Shown here in pieces: positions 7,459 through 16,204 of a stretch of 64,000 bases of DNA. How positions within the stretch are numbered: the first letter of the stretch is position 1; every line of letters starts with the position of its first letter. Source of the stretch: Legionella sp. (GTDB taxonomy: Bacteria; Pseudomonadota; Gammaproteobacteria; Legionellales; Legionellaceae); the NCBI GenBank assembly GCA_031291095.1, contig JARLJR010000014.1:1-64000 (forward strand), read 5' to 3'. Under the pieces are notes generated by a model. The model ran no database searches. It was not told the origin of the DNA and saw only the letters and a list, made by a program, of their open reading frames with translations. The position numbers and the translations under genes were made by a program.

Positions 7459-10197
7459 TTGAAAAGTATTGGTATCAAATATCAACTAAGAATCACCACC
7501 CTTATCCCAGCCTTTCTCGTCGCATTGCTCTTCGCAGTCTTTTACAATGGCCTCTTTGGTAATGACCTAAAACAGCACATGTCTCGGCTTGGGGAAGCTT
7601 ATATTCGCCAATTAGTACCCGCAGCTCAGTATGCCATGCTTCGTCGAGATGATCGCACCTTACAAGGATTAATTAATGCCTCAACAATTAACCCCGAGGT
7701 TAAAGCACTCGCATTTTATAATAGCGAGGGGCAATTACTGGCCTATCGCGGCGGCAAGCATTCACTGCATAAGCCATTTACACCGCCAGACTTTACCGGG
7801 GATTATATTGAAAGCAAACAAATAAACCCCTTCACCATTAACTTCATTGCCCCAGTCACCATCCCTAAATTTAATCTGTACTCCAATAATACTTTTAGTA
7901 GAAATCTAACGAATGCCTCAACATTCCAAGCCGATGATATTCTTGGTTGGCTTTCCATTGATATTGATACACGTTCCATGTTGATCAAACGTTATCAAAT
8001 GCTGATTGTTACTATTTTCATTACCCTATTTGGCTTGTTAATGGGATTAACCAGCCATTATTTTCTCTCTAAACGTATTTATTTACCCATTTCACGTTTA
8101 CGTCGTAGTATGAAACAAATTCTCCGTAACGAATTTGAAACGGAAATAAAAACCTCCAGTAAAGGTGAGTTAGGTATTATTGAAAAAGGATGTGCCCACT
8201 TACAAAAAAAATACATTGATACAATTAAAGACCTTAATCAACATATTGAAGTCGCTACTGAAGACTTACAGCAAAGTCTGGAGCTTTTAGAAGAAAAGAA
8301 TATTGAACTGTCTTTAGAAAAGAAAAAAACCGAAGAAAAAAGCCGACAAAAATCTGAATTTATTGCCAATATGAGCCATGAGATTCGTACGCCAATGAAT
8401 GGCGTTATTGGTTTTACTAATGTGTTACTGGAAAGTAAACTTGACCCACTACAGATGGATTATGTCAAAACCATTAAATCCTCTGCTCAAGATTTATTAG
8501 GTATTATTAATGACATCCTCGACTTCTCGAAAATTGATGCAGGAAAATTGCATCTGGATTGCATTCCCTTAAATATCCGACATTGCATTGATGAGGTACT
8601 TACCTTAGCAGCCCCTACTGCTCACAAAAAAGGAATTGATTTAATACCGATTACCGACATTGGCGTACCCAAAACGGTATTAGGTGACCCGTTCCGTATT
8701 AAGCAATTCATCAGCAATCTAATAACCAATGCCGTGAAGTTTACAGATCATGGCTATGTGCTTATACGAACTCACATCGAGCAAGAAACAGAAAAAGATT
8801 ACACCCTTTGCATCACCATCAGTGATACTGGATTGGGAATATCACCTGAGGATCAAAGCAAACTATTCACTGCATTTAATCAGGCCGATACGAGCATTAC
8901 CCGCCGTTATGGTGGCTCTGGTTTAGGCTTGGTAATTTGTAAAAAGCTTTGTGAAGAAATGAGTGGTCGTTTGAGCATGACCAGTGAGCTCAATAAAGGC
9001 TCTGCCTTTACTGCCCACATCAAAGTGGAAAAATTAGCTGCTTATGAAATAGAAAAGAATCAAACGCATCGCTTTGCCCATTTTAAAGTATTGTGCTTCG
9101 ATGATAACCCACTGCATTTGGAGGCTCTATGCAATGGCTTAGGTTATTGGGGAATAGAATGTATTTCCGTGAGTTCATTTAGCCAGTTGCCTCAAGCCCT
9201 AGATGATAATATGGACTGTAAAATGGCCTTCCTGAACGTAAACCAAGGCTGTGAACGGCAAATGGAAAAAGTTATTGCAGCACATGGTCATTTCCCTTAT
9301 GTCCTTATTTCTAAATGGCATATTCATGATTATGCAGCATTAGGTGCCCATGGCTTTTTATTTAAACCGATTAGTATCCAAAAACTGCAAGATATTATTG
9401 AATTACTCATTAATGAAAGTCCGCAAAAAAAACAAGGGAATCATGAACTAGATGGTTTACGAGAACAATTACGTTTTCTGCATCCAGACTTGTTAATTGC
9501 TGAAGATAATCCTGTAAATAAAATGTTACTGGATTCATTGTTAGGAACCCATGCCAATATCGATGCAGTAGATGATGGGGAGATGGCTGTTTCTTCATGC
9601 AATGAAAAAAAATACGATATTATCCTGCTTGATTTGCAAATGCCTAAGTTAAATGGTTTAGACGCCGCACGTATCATTCGTCAAAAATCCCAACTCAACC
9701 GACATACGCCTGTCGTTTTGATTAGTGCCAATAGCAGTGATGTCAATAATGCGGAGTTAAAGAAATCGGGTATCAATCTTTGCCTGCAGAAACCCATTGA
9801 TGAAAAACAATTACTGATGCATATTCTCCGTATTGTTGATAGAGCCAAACATGCTGCTATTGATTGGCAACTCTGTGTACAAAAAGTTTCTGGAAACCAA
9901 GAACTTGCTGAAGAATTTTTAAGTCAGTTTGTTGAAGAATTACATAAAAATCGTGAAGAATTTATCGATCTCATGCACAGCAAGGACATCAAACAACTTG
10001 GTGCCGCGGCACATAAACTTCACGGAGCATGCTGCTTTTCCGGAGTACCTACCTTACAAGCGAAGGTAATCCAGGTAGAAAAGATGGCCGCTCGCCCAGC
10101 TTCTGTTGAAGAGCTCGCTATTCCTTTTGCCGAATTAATTCAAAGTATTGATGCGGTAATTAGTGAGTATGAGAATCTACCCGAAAATAATACTTAG
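7459..10197 (+). CDS. letS: Tripartite hybrid sensor kinase LetS/BarA
   Basis: A 912-residue BarA-type sensor that, with its cognate regulator LetA/UvrY, controls the CsrA system and the switch to the transmissive phase in Legionella. Order of parts: membrane helix (about 10-33); periplasmic region; second helix (about 180-205); HAMP; HisKA with the phosphorylated His307 in FIANMSHEIRTPMNG; HATPase with the DTGLGIS and GGSGLGL boxes; a degenerate receiver around 545-650; a true receiver with Asp725 in ILLDLQMPKLNG; and an HPt domain with His852 in AAAHKLHGA. The start is placed at a TTG because AGGAG lies six bases upstream. A longer in-frame reading from 7390 lacks such a site. letA is not in this window. 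Confidence 0.92.
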   Translation: MKSIGIKYQLRITTLIPAFLVALLFAVFYNGLFGNDLKQHMSRLGEAYIRQLVPAAQYAMLRRDDRTLQGLINASTINPEVKALAFYNSEGQLLAYRGGKHSLHKPFTPPDFTGDYIESKQINPFTINFIAPVTIPKFNLYSNNTFSRNLTNASTFQADDILGWLSIDIDTRSMLIKRYQMLIVTIFITLFGLLMGLTSHYFLSKRIYLPISRLRRSMKQILRNEFETEIKTSSKGELGIIEKGCAHLQKKYIDTIKDLNQHIEVATEDLQQSLELLEEKNIELSLEKKKTEEKSRQKSEFIANMSHEIRTPMNGVIGFTNVLLESKLDPLQMDYVKTIKSSAQDLLGIINDILDFSKIDAGKLHLDCIPLNIRHCIDEVLTLAAPTAHKKGIDLIPITDIGVPKTVLGDPFRIKQFISNLITNAVKFTDHGYVLIRTHIEQETEKDYTLCITISDTGLGISPEDQSKLFTAFNQADTSITRRYGGSGLGLVICKKLCEEMSGRLSMTSELNKGSAFTAHIKVEKLAAYEIEKNQTHRFAHFKVLCFDDNPLHLEALCNGLGYWGIECISVSSFSQLPQALDDNMDCKMAFLNVNQGCERQMEKVIAAHGHFPYVLISKWHIHDYAALGAHGFLFKPISIQKLQDIIELLINESPQKKQGNHELDGLREQLRFLHPDLLIAEDNPVNKMLLDSLLGTHANIDAVDDGEMAVSSCNEKKYDIILLDLQMPKLNGLDAARIIRQKSQLNRHTPVVLISANSSDVNNAELKKSGINLCLQKPIDEKQLLMHILRIVDRAKHAAIDWQLCVQKVSGNQELAEEFLSQFVEELHKNREEFIDLMHSKDIKQLGAAAHKLHGACCFSGVPTLQAKVIQVEKMAARPASVEELAIPFAELIQSIDAVISEYENLPENNT

Positions 10198-10258
10198 GGC
10201 TTATTGACATTTTTAGTATCCGAGCCAAAATGGGCTGATTTTGTCACAACGGTCAAAC

Positions 10259-10286
10259 GTCATCCTGAGCAAAAGCGAAGGATGAC
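10259..10286. repeat. GTCATCCT hairpin between letS and pfp
   Basis: GTCATCCT (10259-10266) and AGGATGAC (10279-10286) form a perfect 8-bp stem with a 12-nt loop in the 177-bp letS-pfp spacer. Similar GTCATCCC/GGGATGAC wording occurs in the element at 11646, so it is likely a fragment of the same repeat class. It could attenuate read-through from letS. Confidence 0.4.
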
Positions 10287-10374
10287 ATGCTCTTCTTTTA
10301 CAAGAAAAAGGCTACACGTGCTTCACCATAAAACTACGATGCGGCAATTAAAGACTCATAAAGCAGGAGAAAAA

Positions 10375-11610
10375 ATGACAATAAAAAATGCTATCTATGC
10401 ACAATCAGGCGGCGTAACCGCAGTAATTAATGCCTCAGCTTGTGCTGTAATTCAAACCGCTAAGTTATATCCTGAGCAGATCGGCAAAGTATACGCTGCT
10501 AAAAATGGGATTATTGGCGCATTAAACGAAGAATTAATCGATACGTCATTAGAAACCGATGCTGATATCGCCAAATTAATGCAAACACCTTCTGGTGCTT
10601 TTGGTTCCTGCCGTTATAAACTAAAAAATGATGGTGACGAGTATGCTCGTCTAATCGAAGTATTTAAAGCTCATAACATAGGCTATTTTTTCTATAATGG
10701 TGGTGGTGACTCCCAAGATACAGCCCACAAAGTATCTCAGTTAGGAGAGAAAATGGGTTATCCAATTACCTGTGTTGGAATTCCCAAAACAGTAGATAAT
10801 GACTTACCATTTACGGATGCATGTCCTGGTTTTGGCTCCGTTGCTAAATACGTTGCGATTTCGACTAAAGAAGCAGGATTTGATGTGGCATCCATGGCAG
10901 CCTCTTCTACTAAAGTATTTATTCTTGAAGTAATGGGTCGTCATGCTGGTTGGATCGCAGCAGCCAGTGGTTTGGCCAGTGAACACCCCAGCGAACCACC
11001 ACATATTATTTTATTACCTGAAATCACTTTTGAACCGACCAAGTTTCTTAAAAAGGTTGATGACAGTGTTAAAGAGTATGGTTATTGCGTTGTGGTCGTT
11101 TCTGAAGGAATTCGCAATAGCGAAGATAAATTCTTGAGTGATGCCGGCCTACGCGATGCATTTGGCCATGCACAACTTGGCGGTGTTGCCCCAGTGATAG
11201 CTCAATTAGTTAAAACCGAACTAGGCTATAAATACCACTGGGCCGTAGCGGACTACCTCCAACGTGCAGCACGCCATATTGCTTCCAAAGTTGATGTAGA
11301 ACAAGCTTACGCCTTAGGAAAAGCAGCGGTTGAATATGCGGTTGAAGGCCATAATGCGATCATGCCTATTGTTGTGCGTGAACAAGATGAACCATATCAA
11401 TGGTCCATCAGCCATGTGCCTTTAGCAGACGTAGCGAACCAGGAAAAAGCCATGCCTGCAGAATATATTTCTGAAGATGGAATGGGAATTACCGAGGCAT
11501 GCCGACGTTATTTAGCTCCATTGATTCAAGGTGAAGCCTATCCTGAATATGTTAATGGTTTACCTGATTATGTTCGTTTAAAAAATCAGTTGATTGCAAA
11601 AAAACTTTAA
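10375..11610 (+). CDS. pfp: Pyrophosphate-dependent 6-phosphofructokinase
   Basis: A 411-residue phosphofructokinase. Two sites point to pyrophosphate rather than ATP as phosphoryl donor. The nucleotide loop reads NGGGDSQDT, with Asp where ATP enzymes have Gly (GGDGS). The catalytic loop reads PKTVDNDL, with Lys where ATP enzymes have Gly. The fructose-6-phosphate contact VMGRHAGWIAA is also present. It converts fructose 6-phosphate and PPi to fructose 1,6-bisphosphate reversibly, so it can serve glycolysis or gluconeogenesis. The ATG at 10375 has AGGAG seven bases upstream and starts the conserved AIYAQSGG fold. A longer in-frame reading from 10204 runs through a hairpin and is rejected. Confidence 0.93.
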   Translation: MTIKNAIYAQSGGVTAVINASACAVIQTAKLYPEQIGKVYAAKNGIIGALNEELIDTSLETDADIAKLMQTPSGAFGSCRYKLKNDGDEYARLIEVFKAHNIGYFFYNGGGDSQDTAHKVSQLGEKMGYPITCVGIPKTVDNDLPFTDACPGFGSVAKYVAISTKEAGFDVASMAASSTKVFILEVMGRHAGWIAAASGLASEHPSEPPHIILLPEITFEPTKFLKKVDDSVKEYGYCVVVVSEGIRNSEDKFLSDAGLRDAFGHAQLGGVAPVIAQLVKTELGYKYHWAVADYLQRAARHIASKVDVEQAYALGKAAVEYAVEGHNAIMPIVVREQDEPYQWSISHVPLADVANQEKAMPAEYISEDGMGITEACRRYLAPLIQGEAYPEYVNGLPDYVRLKNQLIAKKL

Positions 11611-11645
11611 AACGACTTACATTGCGCTACAGGGGCCTCTCCCCT

Positions 11646-11713
11646 CACTGCCACTAGGTCAAGGACAACGTCATCCCTCACTACGTTCGGGATGACGTCT
11701 TAACATAATGGCA
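11646..11713. repeat. CACTGCCACTA-type inverted-repeat element
   Basis: The 68-bp stretch starts CACTGCCACTAGGTCAAGGA and ends CTTAACATAATGGCA, so its ends mirror each other. Inside lies a perfect 10-bp pair ACGTCATCCC (11668-11677) and GGGATGACGT (11689-11698). It lies between pfp and the pilin gene. It is the best complete small copy of the family also seen at 1870, 7175 and 58897. Confidence 0.6.
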
Positions 11714-11766
11714 AAAGATGGTCCCCGTAGCCTTATCTCAAATACGATTATATTTAGGAGCAACAC

Positions 11767-12198
11767 ATGAAACAGAAAGGCTTAACATTAATTGAATTGA
11801 TGATTGTTATAGCAATTATTGGTGTTCTTGCTTCCCTTGCTATCCCTGCCTATCAAGATTACCTGATTAGAGCCAGAGTCACAGAAGGTTTGAGTTTAGC
11901 AACTACAGCGCAAACTACGGTCTCTGAAAATGCCATGACCGGAAATACTGATTTAAGTATGGGATGGACTAGCCCCTCTGCTACTGCTATTGTAAAAAAT
12001 GTCAGTATTGCCAAAAACACTGGGGTGATTACTATTAATTACACTCCGCTCGCTCAAAATGTTGCAATCACTATGAGCCCAAAATCCAAAGGTGAACTCC
12101 TCAATGCAGGTACGCCACCTACAACAACGATTACTTGGGTTTGTGCAGTAACTGAAAAAAATAATAACCGATATGTTCCAGCAAATTGTAGGATTTAG
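11767..12198 (+). CDS. Type IV pilin (PilA/PilE-like)
   Basis: A 143-residue major-type pilin. A short positive leader, MKQKG, precedes [20 protein letters not shown]. The prepilin peptidase should cut after Gly5, and the mature chain has Leu at position 1 (Phe is usual) and the required Glu at position 5. The N-terminal helix is followed by the pilin repeat [18 protein letters not shown]. The two Cys near the C-terminus (WVCAV and ANCRI) form the likely D-region disulfide. It has a GGAG site before the ATG. Pilins of this type serve adhesion, twitching or DNA uptake. Its place between pfp and bolA fits my recollection of the Legionella order. Confidence 0.92.
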   Translation: MKQKGLTLIELMIVIAIIGVLASLAIPAYQDYLIRARVTEGLSLATTAQTTVSENAMTGNTDLSMGWTSPSATAIVKNVSIAKNTGVITINYTPLAQNVAITMSPKSKGELLNAGTPPTTTITWVCAVTEKNNNRYVPANCRI

Positions 12199-12199
12199 T

Positions 12200-12514
12200 A
12201 TGTCACGAAAAATACGTATAGAAGAAATGTTAAATCAGGAACTTAGCCCTGTTTATTTAAGTGTTGACGATGAATCATCAAATCATCACGTTCCTCAAGG
12301 TGCAGAAACTCACTTTAAAGTGACTGCAGCCTCTTCTAAATTTATTGATTTAAGTCGTGTTGCCCGACATCGTTTAATTAACCATTTACTCGCTAATGAA
12401 TTTGACTTAGGGTTGCATGCGTTAAGCATGCATCTCTACACTCCGGATGAATGGGAAAAAAATCAAGCGGTTCCTAAATCACCGTCTTGTCGTGATGGCT
12501 ATAAAAATAAATAG
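12200..12514 (+). CDS. bolA: BolA family protein
   Basis: A 104-residue BolA-type protein. It lines up with E. coli BolA through IEEMLNQELSPVYLSVDDES, the HVPQGAETHFKV segment, the RVARHRLINHLLANEF helix and HALSMHLYTPDEWE near the end. BolA proteins pair with monothiol glutaredoxins in iron-sulfur trafficking and affect cell shape and biofilm formation. The chosen ATG lies one base after the pilin stop, with AGGA just upstream inside the pilin gene, so the two are probably translated from one message. Confidence 0.9.
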   Translation: MSRKIRIEEMLNQELSPVYLSVDDESSNHHVPQGAETHFKVTAASSKFIDLSRVARHRLINHLLANEFDLGLHALSMHLYTPDEWEKNQAVPKSPSCRDGYKNK

Positions 12515-12896
12515 ATAAATCGTGGGTTAAGCCCTAAGACATTAGGTTAATGATTACTCCCTCGATTGGTCCATTTAATGTAGGCTGGACTGTCAAGCCC
12601 AGCATTGGAAGTGGCACAAACTATATTTGCTGGGCTTTCCGCCCAGCCTACGTCCTAAATACAATTCTCCTAAGCTAGAGGCCCCCAACCTACAGGTCAG
12701 GGTAACTAAACTCATTCCATTGAGAAGCATGGGCTTGACTGCGTGTGCCGGCAATCCGCTTTTTTTCGAAAAATGTTCCCACCATGAGTTGTGCGATGCA
12801 TCGTAGTTTCTAAATCAGAGGAAATTAAAGCCATACATAGCATTTTAAAGTATCTTAAGTATATAATGCTCCCCTTTTAACAACTCGAACGAATTA
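12515..12896. other. Intergenic region with an imperfect inverted repeat
   Basis: About 380 bases without a gene. The main structure is an imperfect inverted repeat with arms at 12580-12603 (GTAGGCTGG... AAGCCCAGC) and 12629-12651 (GCTGGGCTTT... CCAGCCTAC), similar to the palindrome at 131-157. The right part holds the possible promoter of the antiporter gene. No convincing open frame is seen on either strand. Confidence 0.6.
12862..12867 (+). promoter_or_regulatory. Possible -10 box for the antiporter gene
   Basis: TATAAT in the context AAGTATATAATGCT ends 29 bases before the antiporter ATG. The upstream ATTTTAAAG may serve as a weak -35 box. Confidence 0.4.
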
Positions 12897-14300
12897 ATGA
12901 ACAACTGGTCTTCGGAAAAAATTTCTGTACTTGCTTTAGTCCTCTTGATAACCGGTGCTATTGATAGCATCAGAAATTTACCCGGTACGGCATTGTTCGG
13001 CTCGTCGTTAATCTTCTTTTTTATTTTTTCTGCTATTGTTTTTTTGATTCCTGTAGCTATGGTTGCTGCCGAATTAGCCTCAACATGGTCAGAAGAAGAA
13101 GGTGGTATTTATAGCTGGGTAAATCATGCCTATGGTGAGAATGTGGCCTTTTTTACGATCTGGCTGCAATGGATCAATACCTTGGTCTGGTATCCAACAA
13201 TCCTTTCATTTATTGCCGGTGCATTAGCTTATTTAGTCAATCCGGAGCTAGCACAAAATAAATACTATTTGATTGCTGTAATTCTCACCATATTCTGGTC
13301 TTTAACCTTTGTTGGCTTATCAGGGCTACGTGCTTCAGCCCATTTTGCTGGAATCTGTGCCATTTTAGGTATGATTATTCCGATGGGTTTTATTATTGTG
13401 CTGGCAATTATTTGGATTATTAAAGGCAATCCTATTGCTATTGATTTCAGTCTCCCTCATTTATTACCCCAATGGAAAGACAGCCAATCCTGGGTTTCAC
13501 TTACGGCCATTATGACTTCGTTTTTAGGTATGGAGCTGGCTGCTGTGCATGTGCGTAACGTCAAAGATCCTCAAAAGAACTTTCCCCGAGCACTCCTCTT
13601 TTCAGGGCTACTTATCTTATCAACGATGATTTTAGGTTCTCTAGCCATTGCCTTCGTATTACCGAAGGAGCAAATTAGTCTTGTAGATGGGGTAATGCAA
13701 GCATTTAATAATTTTTTCCATGCCTATCATTTGACTTGGCTCATGCCCATTTTGATTTTTCTTTTGCTCTTAGGCAGTTTGGGTAGCATGATCAATTGGA
13801 TTATCTCGCCTGCCAAAGGCTTGCTCATGGCAGCAAATCATAATTTTTTACCTAAATCCCTATGCAAATTAAATAAGCATGGTGTTGCCTCACGCATTTT
13901 AATCGCGCAAGCACTCTTGGTGACGGTATTATGCAGCGGCTTTCTTTTGTTCCCTAGTGTAAATGCGATTTATTGGTTGTTCACCGATTTAAGTACTGAA
14001 TTGTACATTTTGATGTATGTACTGATGTTTATTGCTGCGTGGAAGCTTAAAACGAAATTTGCTCATGTACAAAGACCCTTTGCAATACCTGGCGGTAAGC
14101 CTGGCTATTATCTTACCTGTATCTTGGGCTTATGTGGCTGTATTATGACCTTAATTGTGGGTTTTATACCTCCTGTTGAATTTATGAATTTTGGTAGCGC
14201 ATCTCATTTCCGTTTGGTTTTCTCTATAGGTATTTTTGTAATGATTTTACCTGCGGTCCTGCTTTACTGGCGTAAGAGACGCCAAGAGGCCAGTTTATAG
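12897..14300 (+). CDS. Amino acid antiporter, APC family (GadC-like)
   Basis: A 467-residue integral membrane protein with about 12 helices, of the amino acid-polyamine-organocation family, glutamate:GABA antiporter branch. The first helix carries the unwound TGAIDSIRNLPGTALFGSS segment, and AELASTWSEEEGGIYSWV matches the conserved GG-IY-WV motif of GadC-type transporters. It exchanges amino acids across the inner membrane. For GadC this supports acid resistance, but no decarboxylase gene lies nearby, so the substrate stays open. The ATG has only a weak ribosome site. A hairpin at 14309 follows the stop. Confidence 0.88.
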   Translation: MNNWSSEKISVLALVLLITGAIDSIRNLPGTALFGSSLIFFFIFSAIVFLIPVAMVAAELASTWSEEEGGIYSWVNHAYGENVAFFTIWLQWINTLVWYPTILSFIAGALAYLVNPELAQNKYYLIAVILTIFWSLTFVGLSGLRASAHFAGICAILGMIIPMGFIIVLAIIWIIKGNPIAIDFSLPHLLPQWKDSQSWVSLTAIMTSFLGMELAAVHVRNVKDPQKNFPRALLFSGLLILSTMILGSLAIAFVLPKEQISLVDGVMQAFNNFFHAYHLTWLMPILIFLLLLGSLGSMINWIISPAKGLLMAANHNFLPKSLCKLNKHGVASRILIAQALLVTVLCSGFLLFPSVNAIYWLFTDLSTELYILMYVLMFIAAWKLKTKFAHVQRPFAIPGGKPGYYLTCILGLCGCIMTLIVGFIPPVEFMNFGSASHFRLVFSIGIFVMILPAVLLYWRKRRQEASL

Positions 14301-14308
14301 CGTTTGTG

Positions 14309-14336
14309 ACCCGTATTAGCACAGCCTAATACGGGT
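14309..14336. terminator. Perfect 11-bp hairpin after the antiporter
   Basis: ACCCGTATTAG (14309-14319) and CTAATACGGGT (14326-14336) form a perfect stem with a 6-nt loop, and an outer GTGAC...GTCAC pair can extend it. It lies nine bases after the antiporter stop. There is no strong T-run, so termination is likely rather than certain. Related CCCGTAT...ATACGGG wording occurs near 5509-5535. Confidence 0.5.
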
Positions 14337-14365
14337 AGTTCGTCACACCATCTTGAGAGAGTATC

Positions 14366-15238
14366 ATGCCATCACAAAAGTTAGATTTATTGTGCCAACA
14401 AATTGAGAATCAAGTCACAGATGATTTTGGTAAATTTTACATGTACGTTAGTTTATTAAAATCAGTTGCCGTACGAAATACTACCTTTGCTAGCGGACTA
14501 CCTAAGTACAATCACGGAATGGCGTTTTGGAAAAAAAACCATTTAGAGCTTGGGGAATTACCCAAAGATTTCTCAGATGAAGTCGCAGCTTACGCACGAG
14601 AATTCATTAACACAGAACCAAACGTATCAAACCTTTTTTATAATATTGCAATGACGTACATCCGCAAAGGAAACATTGCTGATTTAATCTATATTATTGA
14701 TAAGATGCTTAGCCATCTTAATGCTATAAATAGCACGCAAAGTCACAACCAAGAAATTTCTACCCACATTGATTTTATTAAAAAAAAGCCGGAGATTGCC
14801 AAATTTATTGAACAAATTTCTTCGTGCAATCAACAATTACTTTCTACCGTAGATAGTACATGTAATGCTGCTTTATTTACTGGAGCAGCTCTTTTATTGA
14901 CCTTTATATTTTCCTTAGCACCTTCACTACTTGTTCTGGGACTCATGGCGGGAGGAGCGTACAACGCATACTCTTATGCTATTCAGGCCTATGCACAAGG
15001 AGTAGAAACAGGGAAAAAAATAACACTCCTCGGAGAAAAGTTAAAAAGCCTTCCTCTAGAGACTAGCCTGTTGAGTGACAAAAATCATAATCGCTTTTTC
15101 ACTGCGATTATTACACCATTACCCCACGCTGCGATTACAGCAGGAGAGCAACTGGCACCCAATAAGTCATGGCTAGACACTGCATCAAAATGGCATGAGC
15201 AAGTAGATGGTACTTGTAGCTTATTCATAAAACAATAA
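14366..15238 (+). CDS. Unrecognised protein with a hydrophobic hairpin
   Basis: A 290-residue protein of no family that I know. The first 160 residues are helical and charged. A hydrophobic block at about residues 165-205 (AALFTGAALLLTFIFSLAPS followed by LLVLGLMAGGAYNAY) forms one or two membrane helices, and a soluble tail of about 85 residues follows. It lacks a signal peptide. This layout is common among Legionella-specific proteins, including some effectors that insert in host membranes, but nothing here proves secretion. GAGAG precedes the ATG, and the CCTGGTTGC hairpin follows its stop. Confidence 0.6.
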   Translation: MPSQKLDLLCQQIENQVTDDFGKFYMYVSLLKSVAVRNTTFASGLPKYNHGMAFWKKNHLELGELPKDFSDEVAAYAREFINTEPNVSNLFYNIAMTYIRKGNIADLIYIIDKMLSHLNAINSTQSHNQEISTHIDFIKKKPEIAKFIEQISSCNQQLLSTVDSTCNAALFTGAALLLTFIFSLAPSLLVLGLMAGGAYNAYSYAIQAYAQGVETGKKITLLGEKLKSLPLETSLLSDKNHNRFFTAIITPLPHAAITAGEQLAPNKSWLDTASKWHEQVDGTCSLFIKQ

Positions 15239-15242
15239 AAAA

Positions 15243-15262
15243 CCTGGTTGCAAGCAACCAGG
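15243..15262. terminator. CCTGGTTGC hairpin
   Basis: CCTGGTTGC (15243-15251) and GCAACCAGG (15254-15262) form a perfect 9-bp stem just after the stop of the 290-residue protein. It is a member of the hairpin family found at four or more places in this window, always next to gene ends. Confidence 0.55.
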
Positions 15263-15339
15263 CTAAATCGAACTAATAATAGTCACCATCGCAGATGGCG
15301 GCGCAATCGTTCACCTGAATGAAGGCGCTAGCAGTAGAC

Positions 15340-15519
15340 TTATAACTTATCTTTTTCTTCCAAGGGAATAACCCGAGCCTCATGCTCTAACATGACCGGA
15401 ATATCACCATGAATCGGGAACGCTAAACGGTCGAATTTACAAATTAATTCATTTTTTTTATTAATAAGTTTACCTTTACATAAAGGGCAAACCAAAATTT
15501 CCAATAATTTTTTATCCAC
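15340..15519 (-). CDS. Trm112/YcaR-like small zinc protein
   Basis: A 59-residue protein of the Trm112-like (UPF0434/YcaR) family, with [14 protein letters not shown] near the start and [20 protein letters not shown] after it. Only three Cys are seen (CPLC and ICK), so the zinc site may be partial. Family members are small chaperone-like partners of methyltransferases; the bacterial role is poorly known. The GTG at 15519 has AAGGAG six bases upstream and is preferred over the TTG one codon earlier. It is the last gene of a probable operon with tsaB and the helicase. Confidence 0.88.
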   Translation of the reverse strand: MDKKLLEILVCPLCKGKLINKKNELICKFDRLAFPIHGDIPVMLEHEARVIPLEEKDKL

Positions 15520-15538
15520 CAAGATCTCCTTTACTCAC

Positions 15539-16204
15539 TTAAGAGTTCTTATCGTATGTTACTTGATTACGAACGTATACTGGCTGTGCATCAGCAACCG
15601 CAATGGCAGGTAGGCTCTTAGCCCGTGCCAATTCAATCATCGCTGCTGCGTTTGGATATACGGTTAACCTATTACTCACTTGAGCCTTTAACGCATCGGG
15701 AAAGTCAGCCCAATACTCATCAATACCTACCCCGGCAAGCACAATGGGTTGCTCAGTAGGCACTGCAATTTCAGCAACTGCGCTCACTCGCTCTTCGCCA
15801 ATATGCTGTGCTTGCGGGTAGTAAGCCCAATACATTTCGTGCATGCGCGCATCTAATACTGCCAATACAGCAGAATCTGCTTGTTCAGCCTGTTGTCGTG
15901 CGCCCCAAGCAATAGTAGCCAGGCTGCTTACCGGAATTAACCCTAAATCATGAGCATAAGCCAAGCCTTTAGCAACGCTGCAGGCAATGCGTAAACCAGT
16001 AAAACTACCCGGCCCGCAACCAAAAATAATACCATCCAGCTGAGTCATTGATATGTTTGCCTTTGCCAATAACTCATCAATCATGGGCAGCAAAAATTGC
16101 GCATGGGTTCGTTGAGCCCCCTGCTCTTGATGCAAGAGCTCATCACCAAACGATACCGCGACACTTGCTTGCTCTGTTGATGTATCAATCGCTAACAGTT
16201 TCAT
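15539..16204 (-). CDS. tsaB: tRNA threonylcarbamoyladenosine biosynthesis protein TsaB
   Basis: A 221-residue ASKHA-fold protein. It starts LLAIDTSTEQASVAV and has the GCGPGSFTGLRIACSVAKGLA segment diagnostic of TsaB/YeaZ. With TsaD and TsaE it forms the complex that installs t6A at position 37 of ANN-decoding tRNAs. TsaB itself is a non-catalytic scaffold. Its start overlaps the end of the helicase gene by 20 bases, so the two are translationally linked. Confidence 0.93.
   Translation of the reverse strand: MKLLAIDTSTEQASVAVSFGDELLHQEQGAQRTHAQFLLPMIDELLAKANISMTQLDGIIFGCGPGSFTGLRIACSVAKGLAYAHDLGLIPVSSLATIAWGARQQAEQADSAVLAVLDARMHEMYWAYYPQAQHIGEERVSAVAEIAVPTEQPIVLAGVGIDEYWADFPDALKAQVSNRLTVYPNAAAMIELARAKSLPAIAVADAQPVYVRNQVTYDKNS

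Noticed and set aside
10204-10374. Longer N-terminus for the phosphofructokinase
   Set aside because: The extra 57 codons run through a hairpin and non-conserved DNA, and a good ribosome site precedes the ATG at 10375.
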